In this document: positions 1 through 8,431 of the stretch, piece after piece
Layout: each line of letters opens with the position of its first letter
Numbering within the stretch: the stretch's first letter is position 1
Assembly: GCF_014643535.1 (NCBI RefSeq)
Contig: NZ_BMJQ01000023.1
Coordinates: 36,355 to 100,354, forward strand
Reading direction: 5' to 3'
DNA length: 64,000 nucleotides
DNA from: Aliidongia dinghuensis
GTDB lineage: Bacteria > Pseudomonadota > Alphaproteobacteria > ATCC43930 > CGMCC-115725
Program-made: the position numbers and the translations under genes
The notes under the pieces: generated by a model
What the model saw: only the letters and a program-made list of their open reading frames with translations
Database searches by the model: none
What the model was told of the DNA's origin: nothing

Positions 1-51
1 GCCAGCATCGAGGAGACGCGCACCCAACTCGGCGGCCGGTCGGCCGCATGA
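1..51 (+). CDS. 3' end of an upstream gene (partial)
   Basis: Frame 1 is open from the first base and ends at TGA 49-51, giving the C-terminal residues ASIEETRTQLGGRSAA. The stop overlaps the ATG of the next gene in an ATGA arrangement, which suggests translational coupling and supports this being a real gene end. Too little is present to name it. Confidence 0.5.
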   Translation, partial: ASIEETRTQLGGRSAA

Positions 52-260
52 GTGCCATCAAAGATATCCTCGCCGGCCTCAAGACCGCGATCGAGCTGAA
101 CGGCAAGGTCGTCTCGGTCGGTGCTGCGGTCGAGCGCCTGGCCACGGACGTGCGGGACCTCGACCGCCGGCTCGTGCGCGTCGAGACGATCATCGAAATC
201 GCGCGGCCCGATGGGGCCGTTCTGCGGATCGCCGGCAAGGCACCGAGCGACGACAAGTGA
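48..260 (+). CDS. Small hypothetical coiled-coil protein
   Basis: A 70-residue protein whose ATG overlaps the stop of the preceding gene by 4 bp, so it is probably the last gene of an operon that begins outside the window. Residues about 14-53 show spaced hydrophobics with alternating Arg, Asp and Glu (for example ERLATDVRDLDRRLVRVE), consistent with a short amphipathic coiled coil. There is no signal peptide or membrane segment. It ends 3 bp from the stop of the convergent helicase gene. I do not recognise a family. The coupling makes it likely to be real, but no function is proposed. Confidence 0.6.
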   Translation: MSAIKDILAGLKTAIELNGKVVSVGAAVERLATDVRDLDRRLVRVETIIEIARPDGAVLRIAGKAPSDDK

Positions 261-263
261 TCC

Positions 264-3050
264 TCACTCCGCCTCCGGCCGGAGGAAATATTTCGTCTCC
301 TCGACCGCTTCCTTGAGACCGACGCGGCGGATGTCGACGCCCTCGGGGAAGGCGCCGTAGAGGCGCGAGGGCATCATCGGGTCCAGGAGCACGAATACGC
401 CCTGGTCGCCGGCACGGCGGATCAGGCGGCCGAACGCCTGGCGGAGCTTGAGGCGGGTCAGCATGTCGTCGTAGCCGCGCGAGCCGAAATCCTGGCGCCG
501 GGCCTTGTGCAAGATGTCGGGCCGGGGCCAGGGCACGCGGTCGAACACGATCAGGCGGAGCGAGCGGCCCGGCACGTCGACGCCGTCGCGGACCGCGTCG
601 GTGCCGAGCAGGCAGGCGTCCTCCTCCGCCCGGAAGATGTCGATGAGCGTGCCGACGTCGACCGGGTCGACATGCTGCGACAGGAGCTCGATGCCGGCAT
701 CGTCGAGCGGCGCCAGGATGCGCTCGCGCACGGCCTTGAGGCGCGAGATCGCCGTGAACAGGCCAAGCCCGCCGCCGCCCGCGGCCAGGAACAGCTCGCG
801 ATAGGCGGCCGCGACCTGGTCGAGATCGTCCTTGCGCACGTCGGTCACCACCAGGCAGCGCGTCTGGTTGGCATAGTCGAACGGCGACGGCACGCGCGCG
901 CGGATCGCCGGGGCGGCCACATGGACGGCGCCGGTCCGTGCCTCGGCCGCCTGCCAGTCGACACCGGCATCGCCGGTGCCGTCGGTCAAGGTCGCCGACG
1001 TCACGACCACGCCGTGGGCCGGGGTCACGACCGCCTTGGCGAAGGGCTCGGTCGGGTCGATCCAATGGCGGTGCAGCCCGACATCGACCTCGCGCCCGTC
1101 CTGCCGGCTGATCGACAGCCAGTCGACCATGCCTTCGGGCGTCGCCTGCGGCAGGTCCTTGAGCATGGCGCGCCAGGCGGCGAGCGTGATGACCGCGCGC
1201 CGTTCCAGGCTGCGGATCGCCGCCTCGATGCGGGTGCGGACTGCCGTGTCGAGCTCTTCCGCCTCCTCGTCGAGGCGCTTGGCCAGATACTTGACCAGCC
1301 GCAGGATCGGCGCCTCGAGCCCGGCCAGCGCCTGGTCCGCCTCCAGCGCCGCCTCGGCCAAGCCCTCAATCGCCGGCTGCCGTTCCGTTTCGAGGTCGTA
1401 GTTCGCTTCGGGCCGTTGCGCCCGGGCCAGCACCTGCTGGCGCACCAGCGCCAGGAACTTCTCGATCGGGTGGCGCGGCTCGCCCTCAGCCAGGCGATGC
1501 AGCCAGCCGTCGCCCGGCAGCACGGCGGCCGAGACCAGGATCGCCTGCAGGTCGTCCGTCGCGGCGTCATCGCCCGCAACCAGGTCCTCATAGCGCCGGC
1601 GCATCCCGCGCGCGCGGCCGGCGCCGCCCTCGGCCCCCAGGATCCAGCGCCGGAGATCCGCCGCCGACAGGCCCGAGAGCTGGGCCGAGAAGGCGCTGTC
1701 CGCGGCCTCGAACAGGTGATGGCCCTCGTCGAACACGTAGCGCGTCGGCACGGTCGCGTCGTCGAGCCCGCCGAGCGCCGCCTGGACCAGCACCAGCGCA
1801 TGGTTGGCGACGACGATGTCGGCCCGCCGCGCCCGCCGGATCGAATGCTCGATGAAGCAGCGCGAATAATGCGGGCAGGCGGAATAGATGCATTCGCCGC
1901 GCCGGTCGGCGAGGCCCAAGCTCTGGGCACGGCCAATCAGGTCGACGAGCCAGCCCGGGAAATCGCCGCCGACGAGCGCCCCGTCCTTGGTCGCCATCGC
2001 CCAGCGCGCCATGAGCCCGAGGCCGACGGCGTTCGCCGGGTTGCCGAGCACGGTCTGCGCCGCCTCCTCGAAATTCAAGAGGCACAAGTAGTTCTCGCGG
2101 CCCTTCCTGAGCACGACTCGCTCGGCTTTCAGCCGCGGATCGGGATAGAGCCGGTCGAGCTCGCCGTCGATCTGGGTCTGCAGGTTGCGCGTAAAGGTCG
2201 AGACCCAGACGGGGCCGCCGTTGCGCTCGGCCCAGAGGCTGGCCGGCGCCAGGTAGCCCAAGGTCTTGCCGACGCCGGTGCCGGCCTCGGCCAGCACCAG
2301 GTTCGGCTCGTCCGGCGCCGCTTTCGGCGCGAAGGCGGCGCTCACCGCCGACGCGTAGTCGGCCTGCTGCGGCCGCGCTTCAGCGGCGGGCGCGCCATTG
2401 GCTGAGCTGGCGTCATGGCGCGCCCGGCCCTGGACCAGCTCGGCCAAGCGGCCCCGCGCGTCGGCCGGGTCGACCGGATAGTGGCTCGGCGGCTCGACCG
2501 GCCCCGCCTCCTCCCATTCCGGCAGGCGCGACCAGATGTCGAGGCCGGAGAGCCGGCGCGGCCGGCCCGGCAAGGGGGCGGCGCCCAGGGCCGCCAGCAC
2601 GGCTGGGCCCCAGGGCCAGTCGCCCGCCGCCATCAGCTGCGCCAGTTCGGCCAGGATCGGCGTCGCTTGGCGCTGGATGCGATCGAGCAGGACCGGCACC
2701 GAGTCGGCGAGGCCCATCGCCTGGTCCTCGAGCGAGCCGGCGCGGCCGAGACCCAGTGCCATCATCAGGCCGCGCGGCGTCGGCAGGCAGAATTGGCCGG
2801 GACAGGTGAAGGCAAACAGCTCCAGCGCGTCGAATGCGCGCAGATCGCGCAGCTCGAGCCGGCGGGCGACGGCGCGGCCGTGCGCCACGAGCGGCGCCTC
2901 GTCGCGCGCCCGGCGCTGGGCCGCCCGGAGGTCGAGCGTGTCGATCTCGCCGTCGGCCGTGAGCCAGACGGCGCGCCGCGTGCCCAGCACCAGCACCGGG
3001 ATTTCGGGCGCCAGGATGCGGGACGGCTTCAAGGGAGCGGCGGACGTCAT
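264..3050 (-). CDS. ATP-dependent DNA helicase, DinG/XPD-like
   Basis: A superfamily 2 iron-sulphur helicase of about 928 residues, expected to unwind DNA during repair or replication-fork processing. The N-terminal ~220 residues form an extra domain. A Q-motif-like PQQADYASAV lies near 227 and the Walker A motif EAGTGVGKT near 255-263. Four cysteines typical of the XPD/DinG 4Fe-4S cluster follow (NYLC, GEC, SAC, SRC). Then come the DEGH box in YVFDEGHHLF and a C-terminal helicase lobe with RQAFGRLIRR. I chose the ATG at 3050 (MTSAAPLKPS) because upstream residues to 3095 look like shadow translation. Close relatives are annotated DinG or YoaA family, and the exact paralogue is not certain. 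Confidence 0.9.
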   Translation of the reverse strand: MTSAAPLKPSRILAPEIPVLVLGTRRAVWLTADGEIDTLDLRAAQRRARDEAPLVAHGRAVARRLELRDLRAFDALELFAFTCPGQFCLPTPRGLMMALGLGRAGSLEDQAMGLADSVPVLLDRIQRQATPILAELAQLMAAGDWPWGPAVLAALGAAPLPGRPRRLSGLDIWSRLPEWEEAGPVEPPSHYPVDPADARGRLAELVQGRARHDASSANGAPAAEARPQQADYASAVSAAFAPKAAPDEPNLVLAEAGTGVGKTLGYLAPASLWAERNGGPVWVSTFTRNLQTQIDGELDRLYPDPRLKAERVVLRKGRENYLCLLNFEEAAQTVLGNPANAVGLGLMARWAMATKDGALVGGDFPGWLVDLIGRAQSLGLADRRGECIYSACPHYSRCFIEHSIRRARRADIVVANHALVLVQAALGGLDDATVPTRYVFDEGHHLFEAADSAFSAQLSGLSAADLRRWILGAEGGAGRARGMRRRYEDLVAGDDAATDDLQAILVSAAVLPGDGWLHRLAEGEPRHPIEKFLALVRQQVLARAQRPEANYDLETERQPAIEGLAEAALEADQALAGLEAPILRLVKYLAKRLDEEAEELDTAVRTRIEAAIRSLERRAVITLAAWRAMLKDLPQATPEGMVDWLSISRQDGREVDVGLHRHWIDPTEPFAKAVVTPAHGVVVTSATLTDGTGDAGVDWQAAEARTGAVHVAAPAIRARVPSPFDYANQTRCLVVTDVRKDDLDQVAAAYRELFLAAGGGGLGLFTAISRLKAVRERILAPLDDAGIELLSQHVDPVDVGTLIDIFRAEEDACLLGTDAVRDGVDVPGRSLRLIVFDRVPWPRPDILHKARRQDFGSRGYDDMLTRLKLRQAFGRLIRRAGDQGVFVLLDPMMPSRLYGAFPEGVDIRRVGLKEAVEETKYFLRPEAE

Positions 3051-3217
3051 GATCGCCGCGACTATAGGACCGGCCGGCCCCCTCGCGGCAAGCACGGCAT
3101 GCCCGCCCGCTGCAGAAATCGCGGTTCCCCTCGTCCGGCAAACCCGCTACATGGAGGAACGCGCCATCCCCCACTCGCCCGAGAAGACGTAAAGGACGCT
3201 CCGCGTCGAAAATTTAT

Positions 3218-4198
3218 ATGAAGCACAGGCTGAGCAAATATTTGGGCCCCGCCCTGACCCTGGGCCTGATCGGTGGCGCCATCCTGCTGCTGTACCGCTC
3301 GCTGAGCGAGATGCGGCTTCAGGACCTGTGGCACGATCTCAACGAGTTCCCGCTGTCGTCGATCTTGATCGCCGCCGGCTTGACGGCCGTCAGCCATCTG
3401 GCGCTCACGTCCTACGATTATATCGGCGTGCGCTACATCAAGCGGAAACTCGCCTATTGGCGCGTCGCCGTCGCCGCCTTCACGGCCTATTCGATCAGCC
3501 ATTCGCTGGGATTCGCCTCGGTCACCGGCACGACCGTGCGCTACCGGCTCTATTCGCGCTGGGGATTCGGCGCGGTCGAGGTGGCGCAGATCATGGCCAT
3601 GGCGGGGGTTACTTTGTTCCTCGGCATGTTCCTGATCGGCGGGGTGGCCCTGCTGCTCGACGGCGCCCGGGTCCAGGCCTGGACCGACCTGCCGTCGGCC
3701 GGCATCAACGCGCTGGGCGTGCTGTGCCTCGCCGTGGTCGCGGCCTATGGCACTGTCGGCTATTTCCGCCGGGAACCGCTCAGCCTCTGGGGCTTCGAGC
3801 TGCGCATCCCGAGCCCGCGCTTCGCCGCCGTGCAGATCGCCGTCTCCGGCATCGACTGGTTCCTGGTCGCAAGCGTGCTCTACGTGCTGCTGCCACAGAA
3901 CAACGTCTTCAATTTCGCGACCTTCCTCGGCGTGTTCGTGCTCGCCTATTTCCTCGGCATCATCTCGAACGTGCCGGGCGGCCTTGGCGTGTTCGAGGCA
4001 GTGATCCTGAAGAGTCTGTCGGCCTCGGTGCCGCCTGAGGCGGTATTGTCGTCGCTGCTCGTCTATCGCGGCATCTATCACCTGTTGCCGCTGACCCTGG
4101 GTGGCGTCATCTTCTTCATAAATGAGTTCAAACGCTCGCACGAGCGCATGCGGCGGAACGCACCCACCGGCCCCAAGGCGGCCGACCGACGCGGCTAG
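3218..4198 (+). CDS. UPF0104 / LPG synthase TM-domain membrane protein
   Basis: A 326-residue integral membrane protein with about eight hydrophobic segments. Its family motif is VPGGLGVFEAVIL at about 251-263, as in the flippase-like transmembrane part of lysylphosphatidylglycerol synthases (MprF) and YbhN/UPF0104 proteins. It lacks the cytosolic aminoacyl-transferase domain of full MprF, so lipid aminoacylation should not be assumed. A lipid- or polyprenyl-related transport role is the likelier guess. The C-terminus is basic and cytoplasmic. It is divergent from the helicase gene and 40 bp upstream of the amidotransferase gene, so the two could be co-transcribed. Confidence 0.85.
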   Translation: MKHRLSKYLGPALTLGLIGGAILLLYRSLSEMRLQDLWHDLNEFPLSSILIAAGLTAVSHLALTSYDYIGVRYIKRKLAYWRVAVAAFTAYSISHSLGFASVTGTTVRYRLYSRWGFGAVEVAQIMAMAGVTLFLGMFLIGGVALLLDGARVQAWTDLPSAGINALGVLCLAVVAAYGTVGYFRREPLSLWGFELRIPSPRFAAVQIAVSGIDWFLVASVLYVLLPQNNVFNFATFLGVFVLAYFLGIISNVPGGLGVFEAVILKSLSASVPPEAVLSSLLVYRGIYHLLPLTLGGVIFFINEFKRSHERMRRNAPTGPKAADRRG

Positions 4199-4238
4199 GT
4201 AGTCAAAACAGGACCTTTCCAGAGAGGACCGAAGATCG

Positions 4239-5012
4239 ATGTGTCGCTGGCTCACCTATAGCGGTCGCCCGATCTATCTCGAGAAGCTGCTGTTCGAGCC
4301 CGAGAATTCCCTGATCCAGCAGAGCCTGCACGCCCGCAAGGCGCGGGTCGCGACCAACGGCGACGGCTTCGGCCTCGGCTGGTATGGCGAGCGCGAGATG
4401 CCGGGCACCTATCACGAGACGCTGCCGGCCTGGAACGACCGCAACCTCAAGAGCCTGTCGCACCAGCTGCAGGCCTCGCTGTTCTTCGCCCATGTCCGCG
4501 CCTCGACCGGCACGGCGACCAGCCGGGCGAACTGCCACCCTTTCACCCACGGCCGCTGGCTGTTCATGCACAACGGCCAGATCGGCGGCTACGACCGGAT
4601 CCGGCGCGCGCTCGAGCAGCTCATCCCCGACGAGCTCTATCACTGCCGCCAGGGCACGACCGACAGCGAGCTGTTCTTCTATTTGCTGTTCCACCACGGG
4701 CTCGATGACGACCCGGCGGCGGCGCTTGCCGCGACGACCCGCACCGTGCTCGAGATCATGGCCGCGCACGATGTCGCCGAGCCGTTTCGCATGACCGCAT
4801 CCTTGAGCGACGGCAAGCGCACGTTCGCCGTGCGCTTTGCGACCGACCCGGAACCGCCGTCGCTCTATTACGGCTGCGAGCCCGACGGGCTCATCATCGT
4901 GTCGGAGCCGCTCGACCAGATCGCCGACCATTGGCATCGCGTGCCGGCTGGCCACCTGCTGACGGTCGAAGGCCCGTGCCGCGTGGCGCTCTCGCCGTTC
5001 GGAGCGAGCTGA
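4239..5012 (+). CDS. Class II glutamine amidotransferase (YafJ/EgtC-like)
   Basis: A 257-residue N-terminal-nucleophile amidotransferase. After removal of Met1, Cys2 (MCRWLTYSG) is the catalytic nucleophile that releases ammonia from glutamine. Supporting motifs are GDGFGLGWY, FFAHVRASTGTATSRANCHPF and the oxyanion-region FMHNGQIGGY. Its length equals the stand-alone YafJ/GATase_4 family and it carries no synthetase domain, so the acceptor of the ammonia is unknown. No ergothioneine genes lie nearby, so EgtC is not supported by context. The gene is followed immediately by a hairpin that it shares with the convergent aminotransferase gene. Confidence 0.88.
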   Translation: MCRWLTYSGRPIYLEKLLFEPENSLIQQSLHARKARVATNGDGFGLGWYGEREMPGTYHETLPAWNDRNLKSLSHQLQASLFFAHVRASTGTATSRANCHPFTHGRWLFMHNGQIGGYDRIRRALEQLIPDELYHCRQGTTDSELFFYLLFHHGLDDDPAAALAATTRTVLEIMAAHDVAEPFRMTASLSDGKRTFAVRFATDPEPPSLYYGCEPDGLIIVSEPLDQIADHWHRVPAGHLLTVEGPCRVALSPFGAS

Positions 5013-5036
5013 CCCTCGCCCGCTTGCGGGCGAGGG
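5013..5036. terminator. Bidirectional hairpin between convergent genes
   Basis: CCCTCGCCC and GGGCGAGGG pair around GCTTGC (10 bp if the inner G-C pair is counted). The hairpin lies in the 32-bp gap between two convergent stop codons. There is no long T run. A near-identical stem occurs at 21,246-21,271, also between convergent genes. Confidence 0.6.
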
Positions 5037-5044
5037 CTTGGTTG

Positions 5045-5884
5045 TCACAACGCATTGTGCGCGAAGGCCCAGTAAAGCTCGCGGGCGCGCTGGAACAGCG
5101 GTCCGGGGCCGAGCTCCCGCTGCTCGTAGCGCGTGATCGGCTGCACCTTGCCGAGATTGCCGGTCGCGAAGATCTCGTCCGCTGCCAAGAGCTCCTGGAC
5201 GGTCACGACCCGCTCCTGCACCTCGACGCCCGCCTGGCGCAGCAGCCGTACCACGCGCTGGCGCGTGATGCCGTTCAGGAACGTGCCGTTCGGCTCCGGC
5301 GTCACGACCACGCCGTCCTTGACCAGGAACAGGTTGGCCGAGGCGAACTCGGCGACGTGCCCCAAGGGGTCGAGCAGCACCGCGTTGTCGAAACCGCGCG
5401 CCTTGAGCTCGGCCATGGCGCGACCGCTGTTCGGGTAGTGGCAAGCCGCCTTGGCGTCGGTCGGCGCGGTTTCAGGCGACGGCCGCCGATAGCTGGACAG
5501 GCCGGCGGAGAAACCGTCGGCCGACGGCATCGGCAGGTCATAGACCGAGAGCGCGAAGCGTGTCGTCTCCGGCGCGCCGCCGAGGAAGCCGCCCTCGGCC
5601 CAGAACATCGGCCGGATATAGAGCGCCGCATCCTTGGTGAAATGGCCGAGACCCTCGCGCGCGATATCCTCGACCTCGCCCGGCGTCAGCATGGGGCCGA
5701 GCCCGAGCGCCCGGGCCGACGCCACGACACGCGCGCAATGGCGATCAAGGTCGGGGGTCGTGCCCTCGAACGCGCGCGCGCCGTCGAACACGAGTGACGC
5801 CTGCCACATGGCATGGCTCATCGGCCCGAGGAGCAGCGGATTACCCGATAACCATTCCCCATCCACGTAGGTCCAGGACGCCAT
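5045..5884 (-). CDS. Class IV aminotransferase, branched-chain type
   Basis: A 279-residue fold-type IV PLP enzyme related to branched-chain aminotransferase and 4-amino-4-deoxychorismate lyase. The N-terminal VFDGARAFEG motif, Lys145 in DAKAACHYPN (the PLP lysine position) and VAEFASANLF at about 177-186 (PLP phosphate region, Glu179) are visible. The usual KAGGNYA around the lysine is replaced by KAACHYP, so substrate choice may differ from IlvE. It probably transfers amino groups from branched-chain or similar amino acids to 2-oxoglutarate in the cytosol. ATG 5884 fits the family start (MASWTYVDGEWL). It stands alone, convergent with the amidotransferase gene. Confidence 0.85.
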   Translation of the reverse strand: MASWTYVDGEWLSGNPLLLGPMSHAMWQASLVFDGARAFEGTTPDLDRHCARVVASARALGLGPMLTPGEVEDIAREGLGHFTKDAALYIRPMFWAEGGFLGGAPETTRFALSVYDLPMPSADGFSAGLSSYRRPSPETAPTDAKAACHYPNSGRAMAELKARGFDNAVLLDPLGHVAEFASANLFLVKDGVVVTPEPNGTFLNGITRQRVVRLLRQAGVEVQERVVTVQELLAADEIFATGNLGKVQPITRYEQRELGPGPLFQRARELYWAFAHNAL

Positions 5885-6104
5885 AAGGTCCTCCCTGCTG
5901 GTTTCCCCTGGGACGTGCTGCTTCGCAGTAAGATGCGCAGAGCGGAGCCCGCCATCGGCAGACCCCGAGCCATAATCCTAGGCACGGTTCGCGCACGCTG
6001 AAAAGGCCCGCCCGCATTCGCCATGCCCAATGGGCTACCGCTGCTGGAAGAACCTGCGCCCTATTCAATTGCTTGCGCCGGGCGCCGGTTCCGCGTACGG
6101 TTTA

Positions 6105-6142
6105 TGTCCGGTATTCTAGACTTTGATCCGAAATACCGGACA
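6105..6142. promoter_or_regulatory. 11-bp perfect inverted repeat ahead of amino-acid ABC operon
   Basis: TGTCCGGTATT (6105-6115) and AATACCGGACA (6132-6142) are perfect inverted copies separated by 16 bp, ending 38 bp before the binding-protein start. The size and position fit an operator for a dimeric or tetrameric regulator. No regulator gene is adjacent, so the partner is unknown. It could also fold as a leader hairpin. Confidence 0.6.
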
Positions 6143-6180
6143 AATAGCGCAACAAGCGCCAAAAGCGAAAGGAGACCGGG

Positions 6181-7041
6181 ATGGCTCACCGCATGGGGAA
6201 TAAAAGCATGAGGACAGCGGCCTTGGCCCTGGGCGTGTTCGCCTTCGGCCTCGGCGCCGCAGGCTCGGCCAAGGCCGAGGGCAAGCTGCAGGAAGTCCTG
6301 AAGCGCGGCAAATTGATCGTGGGCACGGGCAGCACCAACCCGCCGTGGGAGTTCAAGGACGCCTCGGGCAACCTCGTCGGCTACGACATCGACATCGCGC
6401 GCCTGATCGCGAAGGGCCTGTTCAACGACCCGTCCAAGGTCGAATTCGTGGTCCAGGCGTCCGACGCGCGCATCCCGAACATCACGACCGACAAGGTCGA
6501 CATCACCTGCCAGGCGATGACGGTGACCGCCCAGCGCGCCCAGCAGGTCGCCTTCACCATTCCCTACTACCGCGAGGGCGTCGGCCTGCTCGAGCCCAAG
6601 AACAGCAAGTACGCGGACTATGCGGCGCTCAAGGCCGCCGGCTCCAAGGTCACGATCTCGGTGCTGCAGAACGTCTATGCCGAGCAGATGGTGCATCAGG
6701 CCCTGCCGGAGGCGAAGGTCGACCAGTACGACAGCTTCGACCTCATCTATCAGGCGGTGAATTCCGGTCGTGCCGACGCTGCGGCCACCGACATGTCGGC
6801 ACTGCGCTGGTATCTGAAGCAGAACCCCGGCAAGTACACCGACGCCGGCTATGGCTGGAACCCGCAGACCTATTCCTGCGCGGTGAAGCAGGGCGACGCC
6901 GACTGGCTGCAATATGTCAACACGGCGCTGCGCGAGGCCATGACCGGCGTCGATTTCGAGGACTACAAGAAGTCGTTCGAAACCTGGTTCGGCGAGACGC
7001 CGCCCGAGCCCAAGATCGGCTTCCCGTCCGAGATGCGTTGA
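6181..7041 (+). CDS. Amino-acid ABC transporter, periplasmic binding protein
   Basis: A 286-residue family 3 solute-binding protein that delivers a polar amino acid to the permeases encoded downstream. A short basic start is followed by a signal peptide (about residues 10-33, ending near AAGSAKA). The mature part starts ...LQEVLKRGKLIVGTG and contains the family motif GYDIDIARLIAKGL. The start at 6181 is supported by AAAGGAGA 6-7 bp upstream; the internal Met at residue 10 is an alternative. It is the first gene of a four-gene importer operon and is preceded by an inverted-repeat operator candidate. Substrate cannot be assigned from sequence. Confidence 0.92.
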   Translation: MAHRMGNKSMRTAALALGVFAFGLGAAGSAKAEGKLQEVLKRGKLIVGTGSTNPPWEFKDASGNLVGYDIDIARLIAKGLFNDPSKVEFVVQASDARIPNITTDKVDITCQAMTVTAQRAQQVAFTIPYYREGVGLLEPKNSKYADYAALKAAGSKVTISVLQNVYAEQMVHQALPEAKVDQYDSFDLIYQAVNSGRADAAATDMSALRWYLKQNPGKYTDAGYGWNPQTYSCAVKQGDADWLQYVNTALREAMTGVDFEDYKKSFETWFGETPPEPKIGFPSEMR

Positions 7042-7087
7042 CCGGCTGCTGACAGGGATGAGCTGGACGGGGATGGGCTAGGCGGGG

Positions 7088-7747
7088 ATGGGTTACTCGA
7101 TCAACTTCTCGGTGGTGTGGGGCAGCTTCGACAAGCTTTTGTCGGGGCTGTCGCTCGGGCTGGGGCTCGCCGCCGCCGCCGTGCTGATGGGCATGATCAT
7201 CGGCCTCATCGGCGGCTTCGCCAGCGTGTCGCAGATCAAGGCCGCGCGGACCATCGCGGCACTCTACGTGACGGTGCTCCGCAACCTGCCCATCCTCGTC
7301 ATCGTGCTCATCGCCTATTTCGCGCTGCCCGATCTCGGGATCCGGCTCGACAAATACACGAGCTTCATCCTGTCGCTGGGCTTCTATGCCGGCGCCTATC
7401 TGACGGAGGTCTTCCGGGCCGGCCTCCTGTCGGTGCCGAAGGGCGTCATCGAGGCGGGCCGCGCGATCGGGCTCACCCGGCTGCAGACGAGCGTCTGGGT
7501 CGTGGCACCCATCATGCTGCGCAATGCGCTGCCGGCGCTCGGCAGCACGATGATCTCGCTGTTCAAGGACACGTCGATCGCCGCGGTCATCGCCGTGCCG
7601 GAGCTCACCTTCCAGGCGCGCAAGATCAACACCGAGAGTTTCCGCGTGGTCGAAAGCTGGAGCGTCGCAAGCGCCCTCTATATCGCGACCTGCTTCCTGC
7701 TGGCCGCGGGCCTCAGGCAGCTGGAACGCCGCTTCCCCAAGTTCTGA
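7088..7747 (+). CDS. Amino-acid ABC transporter permease (HisM/GlnP type)
   Basis: A 219-residue inner-membrane permease with about five hydrophobic segments. The cytoplasmic EAA loop EAGRAIGLTRLQTSVW at about 118-133 contacts the ATPase. Family features such as VTVLRNLPILVIVLIAYF and the C-terminal LRQLERRF are present. It lies 46 bp after the binding-protein gene and 13 bp before the second permease, so the importer uses a heterodimeric channel. It imports the amino acid across the inner membrane. Confidence 0.92.
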   Translation: MGYSINFSVVWGSFDKLLSGLSLGLGLAAAAVLMGMIIGLIGGFASVSQIKAARTIAALYVTVLRNLPILVIVLIAYFALPDLGIRLDKYTSFILSLGFYAGAYLTEVFRAGLLSVPKGVIEAGRAIGLTRLQTSVWVVAPIMLRNALPALGSTMISLFKDTSIAAVIAVPELTFQARKINTESFRVVESWSVASALYIATCFLLAAGLRQLERRFPKF

Positions 7748-7760
7748 GGACGCCCCGACC

Positions 7761-8414
7761 ATGGATGCCTCGTTCTTCGACGAACTTTGGATGGCGCGGA
7801 GCGCGCTCGCGAGCGGCCTCTTCTGCACCATCGGCGTCTCGGCCGCGGCAATTACCGCCGGCAGCCTGCTCGGCCTGCTGATCGGCGTCAGCCTGGCCGA
7901 GGGACCGAAGCCGCTCAAGCTCGCCTGCCGCATCTATGTGGACGTGCTGCGCGGCACACCGGTACTGGTCCTGGTGCTGGCCGCCTTCTACCTCCCGGCC
8001 GTGTTCCGGCTCAATCTCGACGCGCTCACCTCCGGCATCCTGGCGCTGACGCTGTTCTGCGGCGCCCATGTCGGCGAGATCGTGCGCGGTGCGCTGCAAT
8101 CGATCCCGCCCGGCCAGATCGAGGCGGGCCGCTCGATCGGGCTGACATACCCGAAGATCCTCGTCTATGTGCTGCTGCCCCAGGCGCTCCGGTCGATCCT
8201 GCCGACCTGGATCAATACCGGCGTCGAGCTGGTCAAGGCCTCGACCCTGCTCTCCGTCATCGGCGTCGGCGACTTCCTGCTGAAGGTGCAGGAGATCATC
8301 GGCCGCACGTTCATGAGCCTCGATTTCTACGTGCTGGCCGGCTGCTTCTACCTCGCCGTCAATTTCGCCGTCGAACGGCTGGGCAAGGCGGTCGAACGCC
8401 GCCTCGCCCACTAG
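7761..8414 (+). CDS. Amino-acid ABC transporter permease, second subunit
   Basis: A 217-residue paralogue of the preceding permease with about five hydrophobic segments, YVDVLRGTPVLVLVLAAFY in the conserved first loop, and the EAA motif EAGRSIGLTYPKILVYV at about 121-137. It ends with VNFAVERLGKAVERRLAH. Its TAG stop abuts a possible GTG start of the ATPase gene, indicating tight coupling. It pairs with the first permease to form the channel. Confidence 0.92.
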   Translation: MDASFFDELWMARSALASGLFCTIGVSAAAITAGSLLGLLIGVSLAEGPKPLKLACRIYVDVLRGTPVLVLVLAAFYLPAVFRLNLDALTSGILALTLFCGAHVGEIVRGALQSIPPGQIEAGRSIGLTYPKILVYVLLPQALRSILPTWINTGVELVKASTLLSVIGVGDFLLKVQEIIGRTFMSLDFYVLAGCFYLAVNFAVERLGKAVERRLAH

Positions 8415-8431
8415 TGAAGGTTATCCCGCCC

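Noticed and set aside
190..1065. Long minus-strand open frame over the helicase gene
   Set aside because: Arg/Gly/Pro-rich shadow in another frame of the helicase, no motifs.
507..2405. 632-codon plus-strand open frame
   Set aside because: Antisense shadow of the helicase; low-complexity Arg/Gly/Ala composition typical of high-GC antisense frames.
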